A stretch of 64,000 bases of DNA, taken from Callorhinus ursinus (Eukaryota; Chordata; Mammalia; Carnivora; Otariidae). The notes below the pieces were generated by a model. That model worked only from the letters and a program-made list of their open reading frames with translations, was not told the DNA's origin and did not search any database. The stretch lies in NCBI RefSeq assembly GCF_003265705.1, contig NW_020312858.1:4483836-4547835 (forward strand), given 5' to 3'. The translations under genes and the position numbers were made by a program. Below, piece by piece: positions 33,290 through 44,514 of the stretch (its first letter is position 1; each line of letters begins with the position of its first letter).

Positions 33290-34310
33290 AGCACAGTAAC
33301 AGATGTCACTTCAGCATCTGTCGATTCAACCATATGGCTCGTCCCATTAATTTCTGGTAGCAATACATTGTCTTGATGTATTTGCTGATGATGAACCATC
33401 CTTTGAATAATCCTTGTTTAGTCATGGTTTATCCCTTTGATGCACTGATTGATTCCATTTATTTAAAATTTTCCATCTGTATTCATAACTAAAATTGATC
33501 ACTGGTTTATTCTTTTGCATTATTTGTATCATATTTTGGTGTTAAGGTTATGTTTGATACCAAATATTAATGGGAAAGTTTTCTTTATTTTTATATGGAC
33601 TGAAATAATTTAAATGTCGTTAGAATTATCTTTTATTAAGGCTAGATAAAAAACAGCTGGAAAAAGGATCTAGCTTTGATAGGGTTTTTATAACAGATGT
33701 TTAAGTAACTTCTTACAGTCTTCCATGATTTTTTATTCCTTGATTGAACTTAATTTTTCCCCTAGAAATATCATTACTCTCTAGATTTTAAAATTTGTTG
33801 CTGTAGAGTTATATATAATAATCTCTTTAAAATTATAAATTCATTTAATCTCTTTCCTATTCATGGTTACATCGCCTTTCTCTTTTCTAGTATTTTATAT
33901 TATACTTTGTTTATCTTTATTTGCTTCACCACATGTGCATATGTTTTTCAAAGGGCCAGCTTTAGCTTTATTTACATATGTATTTTTTTCCTTTTTTATA
34001 TTCTTATTTTCAGTTCTCATATTCTACTAATTTCATTTGGTTTATTTTTTTTTCTAGTTCATAAAGTTGAAATTCTTGGATCGCTTCACTCTGAGTATAG
34101 CTTTAGCTTGCTGCCACATGTTTTAGCATGAAACAATCTCTGTCTTTTTTTATTTTTTATTTTTTAGATAATTTCCATTTGAATCTCATGTTTGATCTAA
34201 GGTGTGGGTATTTAAGATGAAGTTTCTTAACTTCCAAAAAATTAAGGCTCTCATTTTCATTGGATTAGGTTATAGTTAGAAATATGACTTGTAAAAGATT
34301 GCTGCTGTAA
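33290..34310 (-). mobile_element. Second old L1/HAL1 remnant, second part
   Basis: Continues the ORF2-like order: 'gaaccatcctttgaataatc', 'tggtttatccctttgatgca', 'cttttattaaggctag' and 'caaagggccagctttagctt'. Very AT-rich and decayed. Confidence 0.5.
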
Positions 34311-34338
34311 TGGAATTTATTATGCTTTCCTTTCAGGC

Positions 34339-34460
34339 CAAATATATATATATATATCTATATATATATAATTACTTATATATGCTTATATATAAATATA
34401 AATATAAATATACTATATATAAATATATATTTACTTATTTATATTTATAAATTTAAATAT
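34339..34460. repeat. (TA)n / (TAAATA)n low-complexity tract
   Basis: About 120 bp consisting almost wholly of A and T, in TATA and AAATAT units. Likely easily melted. Confidence 0.93.
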
Positions 34461-34638
34461 AAATATCAATTTAAGGAATTATATGTTTGCCTTCTATGTT
34501 GTTTATGACTATTATCCTTTTTATCTTTCTAAGTGTCAAATTCAAATGTTTTTTCAATCCTTTATATTTAACATTTTGTGTCACTTGTAATTTTTCAAAC
34601 AAATGAGATGTCACCACTGAAAGATTCATGTATGTGTT
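34461..34638. other. Unassigned AT-rich DNA
   Basis: No confident element. Confidence 0.3.
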
Positions 34639-34639
34639 G

Positions 34640-34745
34640 TAGAATGGCCTCTCAGTTTTACTAATGGGCAAACCAAGGTTAAGAAAGGAGAGAGGCCTTG
34701 TCCTAAGTCACAAAGTGAATCTGGTGTACTTGGGCTCTTTCTACC
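34640..34745 (-). mobile_element. MIR SINE
   Basis: 'ttttactaatgggcaaacca', 'gccttgtcctaagtcacaaa' and 'ctttctaccatac' are reverse MIR. Confidence 0.65.
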
Positions 34746-34749
34746 ATAC

Positions 34750-35160
34750 CCCATCCTCCAAGTGTCCTATGATCAAATTACTTCTGTATGAAACTACAAG
34801 AATAGATGATCAGATATAGGTAAAAATGGAAATAATACGTAGTTACTGGTCTAAAAAGGAAGAGTTAATAAATGTTGGGGAGTCTGTGGGTGTGAGTTCT
34901 ACTTCACTCAGTGACCCAAGTTCTTCCTATTTGGTGTGTCCATCATCCCCTAGGGCATTTGAGTGTCTGCAGGATCTGGCTGTCAGACAAGGGAAGAGGG
35001 AGAGAGGGATGGATTTCACATGGGGTTTTCTGAGCAGACCGAGGAGCGGCGTACATCACTTCCACCCTCTTTTTCCATTGCCAGAACTCAGTCATATGGC
35101 CTTAGTGCACAGTTAAGTGCATAACTTTGTCTAACTGTGTGGCCAGAAGAATGGAGTTCG
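34750..35160 (+). mobile_element. Ancient LTR-like repeat (family not named)
   Basis: 'ccatcatcccctagggcatt', 'ggcgtacatcacttccaccc' and 'cagaactcagtcatatggcc' belong to a common mammalian repeat also seen at 49755-50200. Family name uncertain. Confidence 0.5.
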
Positions 35161-36045
35161 GTGAACATCGATCTAGTCTCTACCATATCTTGTTCTTGGG
35201 CGGAGAAGAGGACTGGATGTGGATGTGGGGGGAAGAAACTCACTTGAGTGCAGGGCTTCTGTTGATCTGGGAATCAGGATGAGGTTCCAAACTGAGTCTG
35301 GAGAACAGGAGCTTTTGTTGGAAACAGGGACTAAAGCCCAGAGGGCCTAGAAGGGTAGGAAGGTAGACTCCCATATGATGGAGACGAAAGAGCCCAGTCC
35401 TCTTTTATGTATTTGCAAATGCCGTAAGTATTACATCTAGAATAAGGAAACATCTTTTTAAAACTGTCATTGTTGGAGGTGCCTATTTTAGCTATTCACA
35501 GAGTCAAATATTACGGCATTCCTTGCAATACACACACATTCATGCATGAGCACATAGAAGTATGTCCACACTCATGCACACCCACACCCCACAGTCTTCC
35601 TGAGAAGGTCAAGACCCAAGGCAGCATGAGTAGCAGCAGATGTTCTTGCAAACCCTGCAAGTTCTTTAAAATTAAATGCCTTATAATGCACACTGTGCAT
35701 TATTATCTCTTTTACTTTGCTGGAAACCAGATCGTTGATTCCCCTTCTCTACTGTTCTCTCCCTCCCTCCCTTCCTCCTTCCCTCTTTCTCCCTCCCTCT
35801 CATAAAGGCTGCATACTATTGAATGTAGGTCATCAGGTCAGACTCAAACCCATTCACAACTGCCTCAACACTCTTGCCAACTTTTCCCTTTTTCCTGCTC
35901 TATTCTCCATGAGCAAATAGGGCATCTTTCTGAGAATGAGCATGTAAATTTCTTTGCATTTTTCACAAATATCTTGGTTGTGTGCTTGCTTCCAGTCTCT
36001 TGGGCTCAATTATCTGAAAATAGACCCTCATCTGTTTTAGCCTGG
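35161..36045. other. Unassigned DNA with a pyrimidine tract
   Basis: No recognised element except a (CCCT/TTCC)-rich tract at about 35755-35802 and the palindrome at 35683-35703. Confidence 0.4.
35683..35703. repeat. Short palindrome with 'ataatgcac' arms
   Basis: Arms 35683-35691 and 35695-35703 are perfectly complementary around 'act'. The arms carry an ATAATGCA POU-like motif. Confidence 0.85.
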
Positions 36046-36325
36046 GCTTGGTTAGTTGCAAATAATTGAAACCTATTCCACCTGGCTTAATCAAGAGAGG
36101 AGGATTTGCTGGAAAGTTACAAGGATAACTCACAAATCTCAAGTCAGCAAAGCTTCAGGGAACCAAAACCCACAACAGAAACTGAGGCAGCAGCTGGCTC
36201 TGTCTGTCATCTTTCTCACTCCAGCCCTCTGCTGCTTCTGCTAACCTGCTTCATTCTCTGCCACCGATCACCTTTCTCTATTCTCCCATGACACCTTCAG
36301 GTGGCAGAAGATGCCATCCTAGCCC
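36046..36325 (+). mobile_element. Unnamed ancient repeat, related to 32803-33240
   Basis: 'ggttagttgcaaataattga aacctattcc' and 'cacctggcttaatcaagaga' match the head of the same family as the copy at 32.8 kb. Confidence 0.5.
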
Positions 36326-36675
36326 CTTACAGCAGTTCTTGACCTGATTAGAATCAGAATGACCCAATTCCAGATTCTCAGGACAGAGGATCTGATTGAT
36401 CGGCCAGGTGTCCACCAGCTGTGACTGGGGAGGTGGATGGGAGGCTCTGGATAGCAAAGACATCCCCACTGCCTGACCAGTCAAAAGCAGCAGTTACAAA
36501 ATATTTTAAATATGATCCTAAAAAGTAGCACAGAGACAAGTCTGCTCCAATGGTTTTGGGCTTGTTCCAGTGATCTGCCTGCACAGTCTGGTGGTAAAGC
36601 CAACCATAAGAGTGACAGTGCCTAGGAATTGAACATCCTTTCATCAAGCCAGGGCTGGGAGCATCCATTAATAGC
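36326..36675. other. Unassigned non-coding DNA
   Basis: 36329-36420 faintly recalls a MER5 ('gattagaatcagaatgaccc', 'attctcaggac') but is too decayed to call. Confidence 0.3.
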
Positions 36676-36905
36676 ATGTGATCCTCACAGTAACACTACT
36701 AACCCCATTTCATAGGGGAGGGCTTGGGGCCTGCAGAGCATGGTGGCACATCCAGGTTCACACATGTGCATCGTCTGCAGAGGTGGTGTTTGAATCTAGC
36801 TCTGACTTGGTTCAGTCTTCCTCTGGTGCTCCATGCTTGCCTTTGCACACACAAGCGCATGTGTAGGGTGTGTGTGGTGTGTGTGTCCTCATCTGTAAAA
36901 TGGTG
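36676..36905 (-). mobile_element. MIR SINE, with a possible second MIR piece
   Basis: 'gatcctcacagtaacactac taaccccatttcataggg' and 'gtgtttgaatctagctctga' are reverse MIR. A short forward MIR motif 'cctcatctgtaaaatggtgg' follows at 36889. Confidence 0.65.
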
Positions 36906-37335
36906 GTTTAAAAAAATAACACTCATATTTTTCTTGTAGGCTTGTTTATTACAGTAATATAGTGAGATGGGTTGGGTAGAAGCATTTTGGAAACTACGGA
37001 ATACCATATAAGTATTATTATCTCTTTATCCACTTATCTAGCCCCCACCACTCTGTTATGGTTTACATAAGCAATGGTTTGATTCCGCAGGACTTCCCTT
37101 GCATGTTGTTTTGTTAGGAGCTATTCACAAGGATGATGGGCAGAGTGTGGGGAGGAAGGGGGCTAAATCAATAAGCCTCTGAGATGTTAAGTCTGCAGTA
37201 ATGCATTAAGATGCCAACTCTACTAGAGTTTTCTTGCATTTTTTTTTAAAGGTTGGCAATTTTTTTTTAACCATCTTAACACTTTTAGTTATTCCAAATT
37301 GAAATCTGAATGATCAAAACTACTGCTCCTGTATT
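36906..37335. other. Unassigned non-coding DNA
   Basis: No recognised element; T-runs near 37239 and 37261. Confidence 0.35.
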
Positions 37336-37339
37336 TCTG

Positions 37340-38075
37340 TCCTGGTAAAATGGAGGTCCACCATCCACAAGCCAGAGCCCCAGGGGCATCTTGGACTCCA
37401 CCCTCTTCCTCAAACCCCACATCCAACTGGCCACTAAATGCCTATTCCCTCAGTATAGCTTCATCAGTTAAAAGCAATTCAAATCCCAGTCATCCCCAGA
37501 CAACCCCACTGTTGTTGTCTTTGGTTCATCCTCAGGATCCCTACCAGTTTCCTAAGATGTACATTTGAGCATGTTGCTTCACCTGCTCAGATCCCCTCAG
37601 TGGCTCCCATTCTCTAAAGCCCAAGGGCTTAGTATGACTCACAGGGCCCTGCCTTTCTCTTCTTGTGCCTGCACACATCACAGTGCTTGGCACGCCCTGA
37701 ATGCACCACGAGCTTCCAGGTCCGGCCTTTGCAAGGACAATTCCTTCTGCAAAGATGCTCCCTCATCCTCTCTCTGCATTGTCCCATCGTCTTTATCCAA
37801 CAGGTTGTGGCTCCTTGAGGGTGTGTTTCCTGCTGCAGTCAGAGAGGGGGTGAGTTCCATGCTTACCTGGCCTCCTCTCGGCTCCCCTAGTTTTGCAAAT
37901 ATCTTTACACTGTCCTTTCTCACAATACATAGCAGCAATTTAAATACCATCTCTCTCCAGACTGGAGCTCCTTGAGGGCAGAAATTACAGTAGCCATGCT
38001 TGTACCTCCTGGACTTAGCCCAGGGCCGGGCAAAAGATGCATTCTCAATAAAAATGATTTGAATAAATGAATCAG
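37340..38075 (+). mobile_element. L2 LINE, ~740 bp 3' region
   Basis: The longest L2 here. In order: 'gcatcttggactccaccctc', 'cacatccaactggccactaa', 'cctcagtggctcccattctc', 'ggcctttgcaaggacaattc cttctgc', 'gagctccttgagggcagaa' and the tail 'gatttgaataaatgaatc'. A 136-codon frame inside it is chance. Confidence 0.8.
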
Positions 38076-38769
38076 TCATCTGTGTCCATCTAAAATCATG
38101 TTTCCTTAGAAGAAACAGAAACGGTACTGAAGCCAGCCCCCTATGATTCTAATAGTGATGGCCCTGAATCAGGTGCTGGGAAAGTTTTGCTTTCAAAGTC
38201 AGTGCTCAGTTTTACTCCACATTGCTGTCTCTTTAATAAAGAAAAAAAAAAAAAACCATAATCCAGCCTTGGAAATGTGCATGATTCTGACTTGGGTTAA
38301 AGACAACACGGGATATCTTAGGACCACGTCAAATGTTGACGTGGACAGCACTGATGGGTGCATTTCAAAGTGGACTGAGGCTATTTCTTGTCTTCCTGGA
38401 ATACCATCTGGATTCAAATGTTAATGTTCAATCCAATTTGTTGCTAAGGCAACCAAGTTATAGGCCGTCTTCAATTTACAAAAGGTGATATTGCCAAAGT
38501 CATTTCATAAGCCAGATATTTGAAAAACACACTACATTTTCCAGGGTGAAAAGTGTTATAAATGGTAGCTAGAACCTACAGAATTATATTTAACCCATAT
38601 TGTTGCAGTGCTTGTGTAGGATGAGTCGGTAAATATATCCTATGTCTCCTGGGTCACAGCAAGTCTCAAAGCCATCTGGTTGTACATCCGAGAGCTGGGG
38701 GAAAGGAGCCTCTCTCCAGGATTCCCCCAAACCACCTCAGAATATCCTGTGTTTAGTCCAGATATTTAA
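38076..38769. other. Unassigned non-coding DNA containing an X-box
   Basis: No recognised repeat. An A-run lies at 38240-38254. Contains the RFX-type X-box at 38440-38453. Confidence 0.4.
38440..38453. promoter_or_regulatory. Candidate RFX X-box
   Basis: 'gttgctaaggcaac' is a near-palindromic X-box (consensus GTNRCC-N(0-3)-RGYAAC class), the site bound by RFX winged-helix factors. It lies in DNA with no recognised repeat. No gene is visible nearby, so function is inference only. Confidence 0.45.
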
Positions 38770-38925
38770 AAACCTGGTTCAGCATCTGGATTACCTGGGA
38801 AGGATTTATTAAAAGATTCACTGGTTCAACTTTAGACCAGTCCCATTAAAACCAGAATATTTAGTGGGCTCCAGGAAAATATACATATTTTTAAAGCCCT
38901 AGGTGATCCTGGTATAATTTCTGAA
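38770..38925 (-). mobile_element. MER5-type hAT-Charlie remnant
   Basis: 'ttcagcatctggattacctg ggaagg', 'actttagaccagtcccatta', 'tttaaagccctaggtgatcc' follow the reverse MER5A layout. Confidence 0.65.
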
Positions 38926-39638
38926 TTTTTTTTCCTCCCCTGCTTTGGTACTAGGAGGTGGCTTCTCATATTGCTACCCAAGGTCAAAGCTGTAGTTATG
39001 TGAGTAATGACCTCTGCGGGTACCATAGTTTCTACTACCAAAGGATGATCTTGGATGTCCTTTGAAGGCACTGACACTAAACTAATCCTGATGCCTGGAG
39101 CAGCATTGCTGATGCTCACAGGGACAGGCTCTTCCATCCCTGCTAAAAGGGGATAACTGATAGCCTGAAAACAGGCCAGTGATGCCACAAGGACCAGCAA
39201 AGTTATCAGGATCGTGGGAATTCATTAAAAATAACTACAATAGCTCCTTTTTTTCTCCCCTATTTTCCTTAGCCTAGGACTAAGGCATGAGTCCCTGGGG
39301 ATCTGAATATAAGACCCTGTGTGGGTATGAGTCTGGGGGGCACCCTGTGTGGGTAACTCCTCCCCAGATAGTAACCCATCACTGGATATAACATCATTGC
39401 TTTGACCATCTTCGTTCTTATAATAAGCTACAATGTTCTTATAATAAGCTACAATGATGAGCCCACTATGTCTTTTATGCATAACAAAGCTCTGGTGGAC
39501 CCACCTCACCCCCAGAATGTCCCAGACAACTAAATCCAAAGATGAACCTGAATTGAGTTCAAGAGAGAATCCTGAGAAGGCCTGTTGAGTTGGAGGAAAA
39601 TTGAATAACTTGTTAGAGTTTATCCGTTAGATGACCTC
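38926..39638. other. Unassigned DNA with two adjacent minus-strand frames
   Basis: No recognised repeat. Minus-strand frames 38832-39200 (122 codons) and 39225-39539 (104 codons) lie close together but have no domain I recognise and the first runs into a MER5 remnant. A 21-bp tandem duplication is at 39414-39455. Confidence 0.35.
39414..39455. repeat. 21-bp perfect tandem duplication
   Basis: 39414-39434 and 39435-39455 are identical ('gttcttataataagctacaa' plus t). Confidence 0.97.
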
Positions 39639-39639
39639 G

Positions 39640-40105
39640 TGCTCATGCACCTTTGTAATGTAACATTGTCGCTCTTCCCAGCAAGAAATGGAATCTAGTT
39701 TCCCTGCCTTCTCAAATCTGTGCTGACTGTATAATTTTCTTTGACCAAGAGAATGTGGTAGTAAATATTGATGTGCAAATCTGGACACTAGGTCTTCAAA
39801 GGCCTCCCCTTGAAATGTCTATTCTCACCCCCTGAGGCCACCATTCTGTGAAGAAGCCCAGTCTGGGTCTTTTGGAGGATAAGAAATCAAATGAGGAGCA
39901 TCAAAGTGTTCTAATCAGGAATCAGCCAGATTTAGGAGTGAGGACATCTTGGAATGTCCAGCCTCAGCTTAGCCTTTATATGAGGGACTACAGCCACATG
40001 AGTGATCCCAGTAAGCCCGGCAGAAAAACAGTCCAGAGTGTTAACTCACAGATTTATGGCAATGACAAATCATTGCTGTGTTAAGCCACTGACTATTGAA
40101 ATACC
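39640..40105 (+). mobile_element. ERVL-MaLR-type LTR (family uncertain)
   Basis: 'aaatggaatctagtttccct', 'ctttgaccaagagaatgtgg', 'caccattctgtgaagaagcc' and 'gctgtgttaagccactgact' follow the same LTR class as 44515-44912, in forward orientation. No internal proviral sequence. Confidence 0.55.
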
Positions 40106-40179
40106 AATAGATATCTGATACCCTACTATTTTATATAATATAAAAAATACATATATATGCAATTGAAAATGATCACATA

Positions 40180-40620
40180 TGATTTCTCTGTATTAAAGCT
40201 TGCAGGATGTTGATATTCAAATGGAGACATAAACGTTTTTATTCTAGGTGATGCACAATTGGAATTCCACTGTACATGCTATTTTGCAACCTGCATTTTT
40301 TATGTAATAATACTCTCATCATTTTCATATCCCATAAGTAATCTTCTACATCATTTAATGCCTACATAATACACCATCATTAAGATGTACATAATTTATT
40401 TAACCAGTTCCCATTACTGGATATTTTTCCACTGTTGTAATCAGAGCTGTGATGAAAGTCCTTGTGCATCAACCTTCCCGCACATAAACAATCGTTTCGT
40501 TAGCACATTTTGGGAGTAACTATTGCTTATTTTTGTCAATATAATAAGGGAAGAAAATTTGACTAATTTTCTTCCATTTTACTAACCGTGAGGTTAATGA
40601 GATTTGCACTTAGCTTCCAG
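40180..40620 (-). mobile_element. Old L1 fragment
   Basis: 'caacctgcattttttatgta', 'aatgcctacataatacacca', 'ttatttaaccagttcccatt' and 'aatcagagctgtgatgaaag' are reverse old L1. Confidence 0.6.
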
Positions 40621-40912
40621 TGGGATTCTGTTGACACGTACTCCCCTTTATGTACCTGGCACTTGGGAATATCGTCAGTTGTGATATAAAATGAGTTATG
40701 CATTCCTAAAAAAATCACTATGCTATGCAAAATTGCACAATAAAAACCACAGGGATTAGTGAGAAAATGGGATTAGCAGTATACTCAAAAACTTTATCAG
40801 TAACAAACACAAACAAAAAAAGAACATAGGAACCTAGTAAAAATAGTAGCACAGTTTTACACATTAAATGGTTACAAATACATGAATCCTACTGTAAATA
40901 TGGTCTTTCTAT
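40621..40912. other. Probable decayed repeat, not assigned
   Basis: 'cacaataaaaaccacaggga' and 'actttatcagtaacaaacac' feel like part of a mammalian interspersed repeat, but I cannot name it. Confidence 0.3.
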
Positions 40913-42030
40913 TAAGTTTTTATTTTAATCACCGGTGCTCATCATGACAAGTACACTCCCTAATCACCCATCACCTATTTCACCCATCCCCCACTGGTAC
41001 CCATCAGTTTGTTCTTGATTTTTCTCTCTCTGTCTCCTCCCTTATTTTTCCTTTTGCTTCTTTCCTTTGTTTCTTAAATTACACATATGAGTGAAATCAT
41101 ATGGTATTTGTCTGACTTATTTAGAATTATACTCTCTAGCTCTATCCACATCATTGCAAATGGCAAGATTTCATTCTTTTTGGTGGCTAAATAATATTCC
41201 ATTGTGTATGTATGTATATACCACTTCTTCTTTATCCGTGCATCTATTGATGGATACTTGGACTGCTTCCATTTCCATATCTTGGCTATTGTAGATAATG
41301 CTGCTATAAACAGTGAGGTGTGTGTATCCCTTTGAATCAGCATTTTTGTATTCTTTGGGTAAACCCTGTAGTGTGATTGCTGGATTGTGTGATAGTTCTG
41401 TTTTTAACTTTCTGAGGACCCTCCGTACTGTCTTCCAGAGTGGCTGCCACAGTTTGCATTCCCACCAACAGTACAAGAGGGTTTCCTTTCTCCATATCCT
41501 CATCGGCATCTGTTGTTTCTTGTGTTTTTGATTTTAGCCATTCTGACAGGTGTGGGGTGATATCTCATTTTGGTTTTGATTTGCATTTCCCTCATGATGA
41601 ATGATGTGGAGCATCTTTTCAGTTGTCTGTTGGTCATCTGGATGTCTTGTTTAGAGAAATGTCTGTTTGTGTCTTCTGCCCATTTTTTAATTGGATGATT
41701 TGTTTTTTAGGTGTTGAGTTTTATAAGTTCTTTATATATTCTGGACACTAACCCTTTATCAGTTATGTCATTTGCAAATATCTTCTCCCATTCCATAGGT
41801 TGCCTTTTAGTTTTATTGATTATTTCCTTCCCCATGCAGGAGCTTTTTATTTTGATGTAGTCCCAATTAGTTTGTTTTTGCCTTTGTTTCCCTTGCCTCA
41901 GGAGACATATCCAGAGAGAAGTTGCTATGGCTGATGTCAGAGAAATTGCCGTCTGTATTCTTTTCTAGGATTTTTATGGTTCCAGGTCTCACATTTCGGT
42001 CTTTAATATAATTTGTCTTTATTTTGAAAA
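40913..42030 (-). mobile_element. L1 LINE, ~1.1 kb 3' end and ORF2 C-terminus
   Basis: Reverse L1 of intermediate age: 3' UTR ('gctcatcatgacaagtacac', 'cccatcccccactggtaccc'), then ORF2. Minus frame 41171-41509 contains '[18 protein letters not shown]' and the adjoining frame 41074-41343 has 'WYIHTYTMEYYLATKKNE', so a frameshift separates them. More diverged from the young copies at 3.5 and 25.6 kb; no clear target-site duplication found. Confidence 0.88.
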
Positions 42031-43968
42031 AGACTTGAAGTTTGCACATGGAAGTGAGCATCAGGTTGAAGCTTGTGAGTTATTATGAACTGAAGGGAGG
42101 AAGTTAGTCTGAAATGGAAGGAAAAGTTGGAACACTAGATGTGGCTGATAACATGCAGTGAACTGAGGGAGCAGGCAGATACTTGAGGCGTGTGTGTGTG
42201 TGCATTTTGTGTATTCCTACATGATTCGGTTCCTTTGGGTGCAGTTTTCTGCATCACCTTGTGTTTCTCTTGTACGAAATGACACGTAATCAAAACTTAT
42301 GTTCAGATTATTCCCTAATAGACAAGTTTGCATTTTCAAAATAAACATCATAGTGGAACTGACTGTCCTGAGCTTGCCGTCTGTGTCGCCTTCAATCCTG
42401 CTCCATCTGCATCTGACCTCATGGAAGTTCTTCGAAGTTCTTGCATGTGGATGCTACCCCTTCCAAGTTTCCAGTGCCCATGCAAGCTTTTCCTGTTGTT
42501 ATATTGTGAAGCTCCAAATCTCCGGGGATATGGAGAGAACTAAACAGTTGCGATTATGTTGCAGTCTTTCCTAGGAACTAAATTTAGTTCCATCCGACTC
42601 TGTAGCCCCTCTTCTTCCTATGCCAAGCCAGGTGACTGTGGGTCATTGAAAAAAAAATTTTTTTAAGGTAAATGTGGGTTGAGATTTAAAAAAAAAAAAG
42701 CAAAAAACCGAAGTGGATTGTTTTTTGGAAAAAGCATCAGAAGAAAGATTAGTAAAGTAAATGCCCTCCACCAGAAGAAAATGTCAACCTCTGTTTTCTT
42801 AACAAAAACATACTATTTTACCTTTTTTGCTTGTGCTTGGTAAATGCGAACAGCCCTCACCTCTCAGGTCCTTGGCTGACTCACAGCTAGAACAGAGAGA
42901 AGGAACAAAGACATTTCATGCGAGGTCTGAGAAAAGGTAGGGGAAGAAATGTTTGTCTGTGTTAGAACTGAATGAGTTTAAGTAAAATTGTCTCCATTGG
43001 AATTAGCCAAAATGAAAGTGAGATGTGAGGGGAAATGGAACGCCTGCAGGGAACAAATTAACCATGAGCATGGGGAGGTGGCACCAGGTGTAAGTATGGG
43101 ATAGAACCCTTGAGAGCTACTGGGAAGCAGGAGATGGTGTGGGGCCGGTGGGCAGAGCAGGACACAGCATGGTGAAGGCAGTGCACTCCACACTGGCCAT
43201 CACCCAGTGTGGCAGGAAGAGAATAGGAGCCCAGTGAAGCCCTTGGCAACCTTGTTGACACATGCAGGGCATTCGACAGTGATAAGCTCTTCTACTGGGA
43301 GGAGCGTAGGCTGTCATCAGCAATGATCAACATGCTTATACACATTCAAATTCAGCCCAATTAAACTCTTGTTTTCAACATGTATGACTTGCTCAGTGAT
43401 ACCCAGGGGCAAGATTTAACAGGTTTCTTCTGCTTTACTGAATCAAATGAAACATCTCAACTTTCACCAGTGTGGCTGGAAGCTCATCTAAGCCAAATCA
43501 TTGTTGCATTCGCCTCTTCCTAGCCTTTGGGATTTTAAAAGAACTGCAGGCTGACCCACTCACTATAGGAATGTCCAAGAAGAGCCTCCAGTCTTTGGCC
43601 CTTTGGGTTGCCTCTGAGCTGTGAGTTGTCCAGGCTCAAGGTGCTCTGGATCCTTTGTTGATGGTGTCCACTCCCACCTTACCAAGCTCAGCAACCAGGA
43701 AGTTGACCAGGGCTTTAATTCCTGAGGCTGCTGAGCTTGGTGCTCAAAATGTCTCCATCCTAACATGTCTGTGTCTTTACAGTTAGCATAATCCTGCTGC
43801 AGCTTTCCCCACTGCTACACTTGTGTTCCAGGTCAGGCCATGCCCCTCTTCTGTTCTTACTGCAACACAAAGGCCCTTCCTCCCTCTCTTCAAGGTGTAG
43901 TTGAGAGATATTAAATAGAAGTATTTAATTCATCTCTGTGTTGAAGGAGCTCAGAACTCACACTTAAA
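42031..43968. other. Unassigned non-coding DNA
   Basis: About 1.9 kb with no nameable repeat apart from a short (GT)n at 42189-42202 and A-runs near 42650-42700. Overlapping frames at 42978-43323 and 43563-43766 on the minus strand have no recognised domain. Confidence 0.4.
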
Positions 43969-43981
43969 AGGACGATTGCTT

Positions 43982-44181
43982 CTTCTTTTTTTTTTTAAGA
44001 TTTTATTTATTTGACAGAGAGAGACACAGCGAGAGAGGGAACACAGCAGGGGGGTAATGGGAGAGGGAGAAGCAGGCTTCCTGCTGAGCAGGGAGCCCGA
44101 TGCGGGACTCGATCCCAGGACTCTGGGATCATGACCTGAGCTGAAGGCAGACGCTTAACGACTGAGCCACCGAGGCACCCC
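43982..44181 (-). mobile_element. CAN SINE (tRNA-Lys-derived)
   Basis: Reverse orientation: T-run and 'aagattttatttatttgaca', CT-rich segment as GA, 'gggactcgatcccaggactc' B box, and head complement 'gagccaccgaggcacccc'. Perfect 13-bp duplication 'aggacgattgctt' at 43969-43981 and 44182-44194. The best-dated SINE in the window. Confidence 0.96.
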
Positions 44182-44194
44182 AGGACGATTGCTT

Positions 44195-44514
44195 TTAATT
44201 CTTATTTTAAAGAGTTCATAATTAACCCCTTCTCTTTTTCCTCCAAAAATCCTAAATACCTCTTTAATTTATCCATCTGATACCTCACTACATATTATCA
44301 ATTTACTTCTAGTTGTGACCTTTAAAAGTGGGTATTATTCTTATTTTAAAAGCAATGGAAAGAGCTAACTAATTTATTCAGGCTCAATTATAATGCACGA
44401 GTAAATCTAAATAACTAGTTTCTAACTCAGGCCTGACTCCATAAGCTAGTTTCCTACTCCTACATAGCAGCTTCCTAATCAGTACTTCAGATAGCCCTTG
44501 CTCTTTGGTAAATT
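44195..44514. other. Unassigned DNA with a weak MIR remnant
   Basis: 44330-44455 is faintly MIR-like in reverse ('gggtattattcttattttaa', 'tctaactcaggcctgactcc'). Otherwise unassigned. Confidence 0.35.

Noticed and set aside
38832..39539. Two neighbouring minus-strand frames (122 and 104 codons) as a broken gene
   Set aside because: The first overlaps a MER5 transposon remnant and neither resembles a known protein.
43395..43790. Possible processed pseudogene on the minus strand
   Set aside because: Some stretches read like enzyme sequence in one frame ('AELGKVGVDTINKG'), but I could not match them to any family, and no poly(A) tail or duplication was seen.
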